From: Paenibacillus sp. SY21-1
Lineage (GTDB): Bacteria; Bacillota; Bacilli; Paenibacillales; Paenibacillaceae
Length of the DNA: 59,634 nucleotides
Direction of reading: 5' to 3'
NCBI RefSeq assembly: GCF_005222705.1
Contig: NZ_STGF01000037.1
Coordinates: 1 to 59,634 of the forward strand
The notes below the pieces were generated by a model, which did no database searches, was not told where the DNA came from, and was given only the letters and a program-made list of their open reading frames with translations. Shown here piece by piece: positions 57,232 through 59,634 of the stretch. The position numbers and the translations under genes are program-made. The stretch's first letter is position 1; each line of letters opens with the position of its first letter.

Positions 57232-58104
57232 ATGCAATTGAGCGAGAACAAAATTTTACTGGTTGACGGTATGGCCATTCTGTTTCGTGCGTATTTCGCG
57301 ACATCCTTTGGTGGCGGCGTACGCAGGACAAGCCAGGGAGTGCCGGTTAATGCCGTTCACGGCTTTGTCCGTTACTTTATGAATGCGGTGGAAACCTTTC
57401 AGCCGACGCATGTCATTTGCTGCTGGGATATGGGAAGCACAACTTTTCGCACAGCTCAGTACACGGGATACAAGGCGAATCGCCCTGCCGCACCCGAGGA
57501 TCTAGTGCCGCAGTTTGATTTGGTCAAGGAGGTTGTCGCCAGCTTCAATGTCCCGAATATCGGGATTGAGGGCTATGAGGCCGATGACTGTATCGGCACG
57601 CTTGCCGCATTCTACAAGGAGGAGGCGGATATCGTAGTGGTGACGGGCGACCATGATCTCCTCCAACTGGTGGATACCCGAGTGTCTATCGCCATTATGA
57701 AAAAAGGAATCGGCAACTACGCCGTCTACACGCCGGAATCGCTGATGGAGGAACGGCAGCTGACGCCTGCTCAAGTCATTGACATGAAGGGGCTTATGGG
57801 CGATACGAGCGATAATTACCCGGGAGTGAAGGGCATCGGAGAAAAAACGGCGCATAAGCTCATTCAGGAGCATGGCTCCATCGAGGGCTTGCTCGCTAAT
57901 CTGGATGCAGTCGCCAAAACGATTCGCGCAAAAATCGAAGCCGACCTCGACATGCTTCATCTATCCCGGGAGCTGGCAACTATACATTGCGCTGCCCCGG
58001 TGACGACTGACCTGGCACTCTGCTGCTGGGAGTACGAACGGGACAAGGTGCTGCGCAAATTCGAGGAGCTTGAGTTTAAGAGCCTGGTAGCGCTGCTGCG
58101 ATAA
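57232..58104 (+). CDS. 5'-3' exonuclease (YpcP-like, Pol I 5' nuclease domain family)
   Basis: A 290-residue stand-alone FEN-type 5' nuclease, resembling the 5' domain of DNA polymerase I. Acidic metal-binding residues are visible in LLVDGMAILFRAYF, EADDCIGTLA, VVTGDHDLLQLV and MGDTSDNYPGVKGIGEKTA, the last being the helix-hairpin-helix that grips DNA. It probably processes flaps or RNA primers during replication and repair. ATG 57232 is preceded by AGGGAGAG. It is unrelated to the sugar genes and may mark the edge of the accessory region. Confidence 0.92.
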   Translation: MQLSENKILLVDGMAILFRAYFATSFGGGVRRTSQGVPVNAVHGFVRYFMNAVETFQPTHVICCWDMGSTTFRTAQYTGYKANRPAAPEDLVPQFDLVKEVVASFNVPNIGIEGYEADDCIGTLAAFYKEEADIVVVTGDHDLLQLVDTRVSIAIMKKGIGNYAVYTPESLMEERQLTPAQVIDMKGLMGDTSDNYPGVKGIGEKTAHKLIQEHGSIEGLLANLDAVAKTIRAKIEADLDMLHLSRELATIHCAAPVTTDLALCCWEYERDKVLRKFEELEFKSLVALLR

Positions 58105-58182
58105 GCCTTGCAGAAGCTGTCGCGCTTGCATTACGAAAAGTTGAGCCGGTGAACTGCGGGCTGAAGCTGTTGGTTACAAGAA

Positions 58183-58221
58183 GAGTATTCGCAGGCTTGG
58201 CTTGCGGATACTCCTTTTTTT
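58183..58221 (+). terminator. Rho-independent terminator after the exonuclease gene
   Basis: GAGTATTCGCA (58183-58193) and TGCGGATACTC (58203-58213) form an 11-bp stem with one G-T wobble, followed by a T run to 58221. Confidence 0.9.
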
Positions 58222-58466
58222 ATATGTATAGGATTCATGGGCGGATGCTTCATCATAACGTGACGGAGCAGGCTGTATTAGTTCAGTCGTCGAAAGCGCT
58301 AATGAAATGTACAGAGAACAGCGAGAAGCTTCCGAGAGCTCCTCTTGACTGTACACCTTGCGGTAGCTAATTAGAGGATGGGATGCATTCAGAGAGCAAG
58401 GTTTAACCGGAGAAGGAAGCGGGGACGGCCTCAAGGATTAGCAGAAGAAGGCTCGTAGCAGATTCA
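58222..58466. other. Gene-free stretch before CRISPR leader 2
   Basis: About 245 bases without a credible gene, RNA or repeat. Short frames here have no ribosome site and no recognisable motif. Confidence 0.6.
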
Positions 58467-58648
58467 GGTGCGAATGTGAAGCTCACATAAAAACCCTGGG
58501 ACATTCGCACCTCGAAATTTGTCGAAAATGACATTTAATCTGCTTTATGGAGAAAAGTCAATAAATGAGGTATACTTTTTTTGGATAATACTTGTGCGAG
58601 GATGAGAGGAATGATTCCTGAAAGGGATCAATTGACGTCATTTTCGCT
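58467..58648 (+). promoter_or_regulatory. CRISPR leader of array 2 with inverted repeat and promoter
   Basis: The same parts as leader 1: GGTGCGAATG (58467-58476) and CATTCGCACC (58502-58511), the inner palindrome, then TGGAGA (58548-58553), 17 bp, TATACT (58571-58576). From the -10 start to repeat 1 is exactly 78 bases, as in leader 1, and the final ATTTTCGCT is shared. Between these blocks the two leaders are largely different, so the shared parts are probably functional. Confidence 0.8.
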
Positions 58649-59464
58649 GTCGCACTCCGTATGGAGTGCGTGGATTGAAACATATTCCATATTGTGCAAT
58701 AGGGAGGAGGAAACGTCGCACTCCGTATGGAGTGCGTGGATTGAAACTTGCGGTCCGGAGCTGCAAAGATAATTGTGTAAGGGTCGCACTCCGTATGGAG
58801 TGCGTGGATTGAAACAAGAATCTCCCGTGCCAACTCTAAGTACATCATGTCGCACTCCGTATGGAGTGCGTGGATTGAAACATTGAACACCCTTGGCGCC
58901 CCGGCAGAGTAACAGTCGCACTCCGTATGGAGTGCGTGGATTGAAACCACAATACGTTTGATCGTTTTGGTGCTGAACTTGTCGCACTCCGTATGGAGTG
59001 CGTGGATTGAAACTGCGCTGCCGACCTCTTTACCTCGTTGCTCGCCGTCGCACTCCGTATGGAGTGCGTGGATTGAAACTTGTCAGCACCAAGCACTTCC
59101 CGACTGTCCTCTAGGTCGCACTCCGTATGGAGTGCGTGGATTGAAACTTCGGTTTTAGTCGGGCCAAAACCTTCATGCATGTCGCACTCCGTATGGAGTG
59201 CGTGGATTGAAACATTGTCATGAGCTCGTTAACACCAAAATCACCGAGTCGCACTCCGTATGGAGTGCGTGGATTGAAACTTTAAGTGGTTTGGGATGTG
59301 GGTAAAACAATAAGTCGCACTCCGTATGGAGTGCGTGGATTGAAACCACTACTACACGGCAGACGGCTACGAGATTGAGGTCGCACTCCGTATGGAGTGC
59401 GTGGATTGAAACTTCCTCGCGGCTAAGGAACGTCTGGAAGATGCGGGTCGCACTCCGTATGGAG
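58649..59464 (+). CRISPR. Type I-C-like CRISPR array 2 (12 full repeats plus a truncated 13th)
   Basis: The same 33-base repeat as array 1, starting at 58649, 58715, 58783, 58849, 58915, 58981, 59047, 59115, 59181, 59248, 59314 and 59380; spacers are 33-35 bases. A thirteenth repeat begins at 59447 but breaks after about 18-20 bases, where an IS3-type element starts. None of the spacers appears shared with array 1 by eye. The original length of the array is unknown because it may continue beyond the element. Confidence 0.98.
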
Positions 59465-59634
59465 TGGAGTTGTCAATAAAAGTGCAGTTTGAAAACACAC
59501 TCATGCTGAAATCCTGTTGCTAGGCTGCTTGTGACAGCACTCTTTCGCGATAAATAGCTGGGGGCCAGCCCCCTGGATTGGAGGTGTAGATTCGCTGCCT
59601 GTTGTAGTAGACCATGATGTATCTGAAGATAATC
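59465..59634 (-). mobile_element. IS3-family insertion sequence, 3' end, inserted in CRISPR array 2 (runs off the window)
   Basis: Repeat 13 is interrupted and followed by TGGAGTTGTCAATAAAAG, a plausible IS3-family terminal repeat starting with TG. It lies 55 bases outside the C-terminal end of a transposase. The exact junction is ambiguous by a few bases because GGAGTG and GGAGT overlap. The other end and any target duplication lie beyond the window. Confidence 0.75.
59520..59634 (-). CDS. IS3-family transposase, C-terminal fragment (cut by the window edge)
   Basis: The last 37 codons of a transposase read in from the right edge: IMVYYNRQRIYTSNPG, then GWPPAIYRERVLSQAA and a stop. The pattern YYNRxRxxxxxxxxxPxxYRE is the conserved tail of the IS3-family DDE transposase (orfB product). 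Catalytic residues lie outside the window, so whether the element is active cannot be judged. Confidence 0.8.
   Translation of the reverse strand, partial: IIFRYIMVYYNRQRIYTSNPGGWPPAIYRERVLSQAA

Noticed and set aside
58149..58370. 73-codon plus-strand frame after the exonuclease gene
   Set aside because: It runs through the rho-independent terminator and has no ribosome site or similarity.
58558..59180. Minus-strand frames with the same peptide repeat, and plus-strand HSVWSAWIET repeats
   Set aside because: The same artefact, over CRISPR array 2.

Overview
The window looks like chromosome of a Gram-positive, Paenibacillus/Cohnella-type Firmicute. The evidence is long GGAGG-type ribosome sites, GTG and TTG starts, lipoprotein sugar-binding proteins of the LplA/MsmE type, YesM/YesN-type two-component pairs, S-layer (SLH) anchored giants and type I-C CRISPR repeats. 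Nearly everything is devoted to sensing, binding, importing and cutting complex carbohydrate.

Layout. 0.2-8.3 kb: a 2706-residue SLH-anchored giant carrying two metallophosphoesterase-type domains. 8.45-9.1 kb: two abutting gene remnants (GH2 glycosidase and LysR regulator). 9.2-26 kb: module A, with an AraC regulator, a GH92 alpha-mannosidase, a secreted PL8 polysaccharide lyase, an LplABC-like importer, a YesM/YesN pair, a GH88 unsaturated glucuronyl hydrolase and an SGNH esterase. 26-29.7 kb: minus-strand housekeeping-type genes (YdeI-like, DinB, WYL regulator, FAD/Rieske oxidoreductase). 29.9-30.6 kb: CRISPR array 1 with leader and a terminator. 30.7-41.3 kb: module B, with a YesM/YesN pair, a second importer, a second YdeI-like gene, an AraC regulator and a GH95-like glycosidase. 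41.4-48.5 kb: a third YesM/YesN pair and a third importer. 48.8-57 kb: the second giant, a full-length paralogue of the first with a matching promoter. 57.2-58.1 kb: a 5'-3' exonuclease. 58.5-59.5 kb: CRISPR array 2, cut by an IS3-family element that runs off the right edge.

How it may work together. Module A has the enzyme set expected for a glucuronate- and mannose-containing, acylated polymer such as xanthan. A secreted PL8 lyase makes unsaturated-uronyl ends, the importer brings in oligosaccharides, and cytoplasmic GH88, GH92 and SGNH enzymes finish them. Substrate identity is inferred. None of the three importers has its own ATPase gene here, so a shared MsmX-type ATPase elsewhere is likely. 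No cas gene is present, so both CRISPR arrays must depend on cas genes outside the window.

Most striking: the twin giants 48.6 kb apart; a PL8 lyase whose catalytic beta-sandwich is interrupted by two discoidin-like domains; a structured leader repeated before the lyase gene and before its importer; stem-loops between binding-protein and permease genes in all three importers; and two CRISPR leaders with a conserved inverted repeat and promoter at exactly fixed distances.
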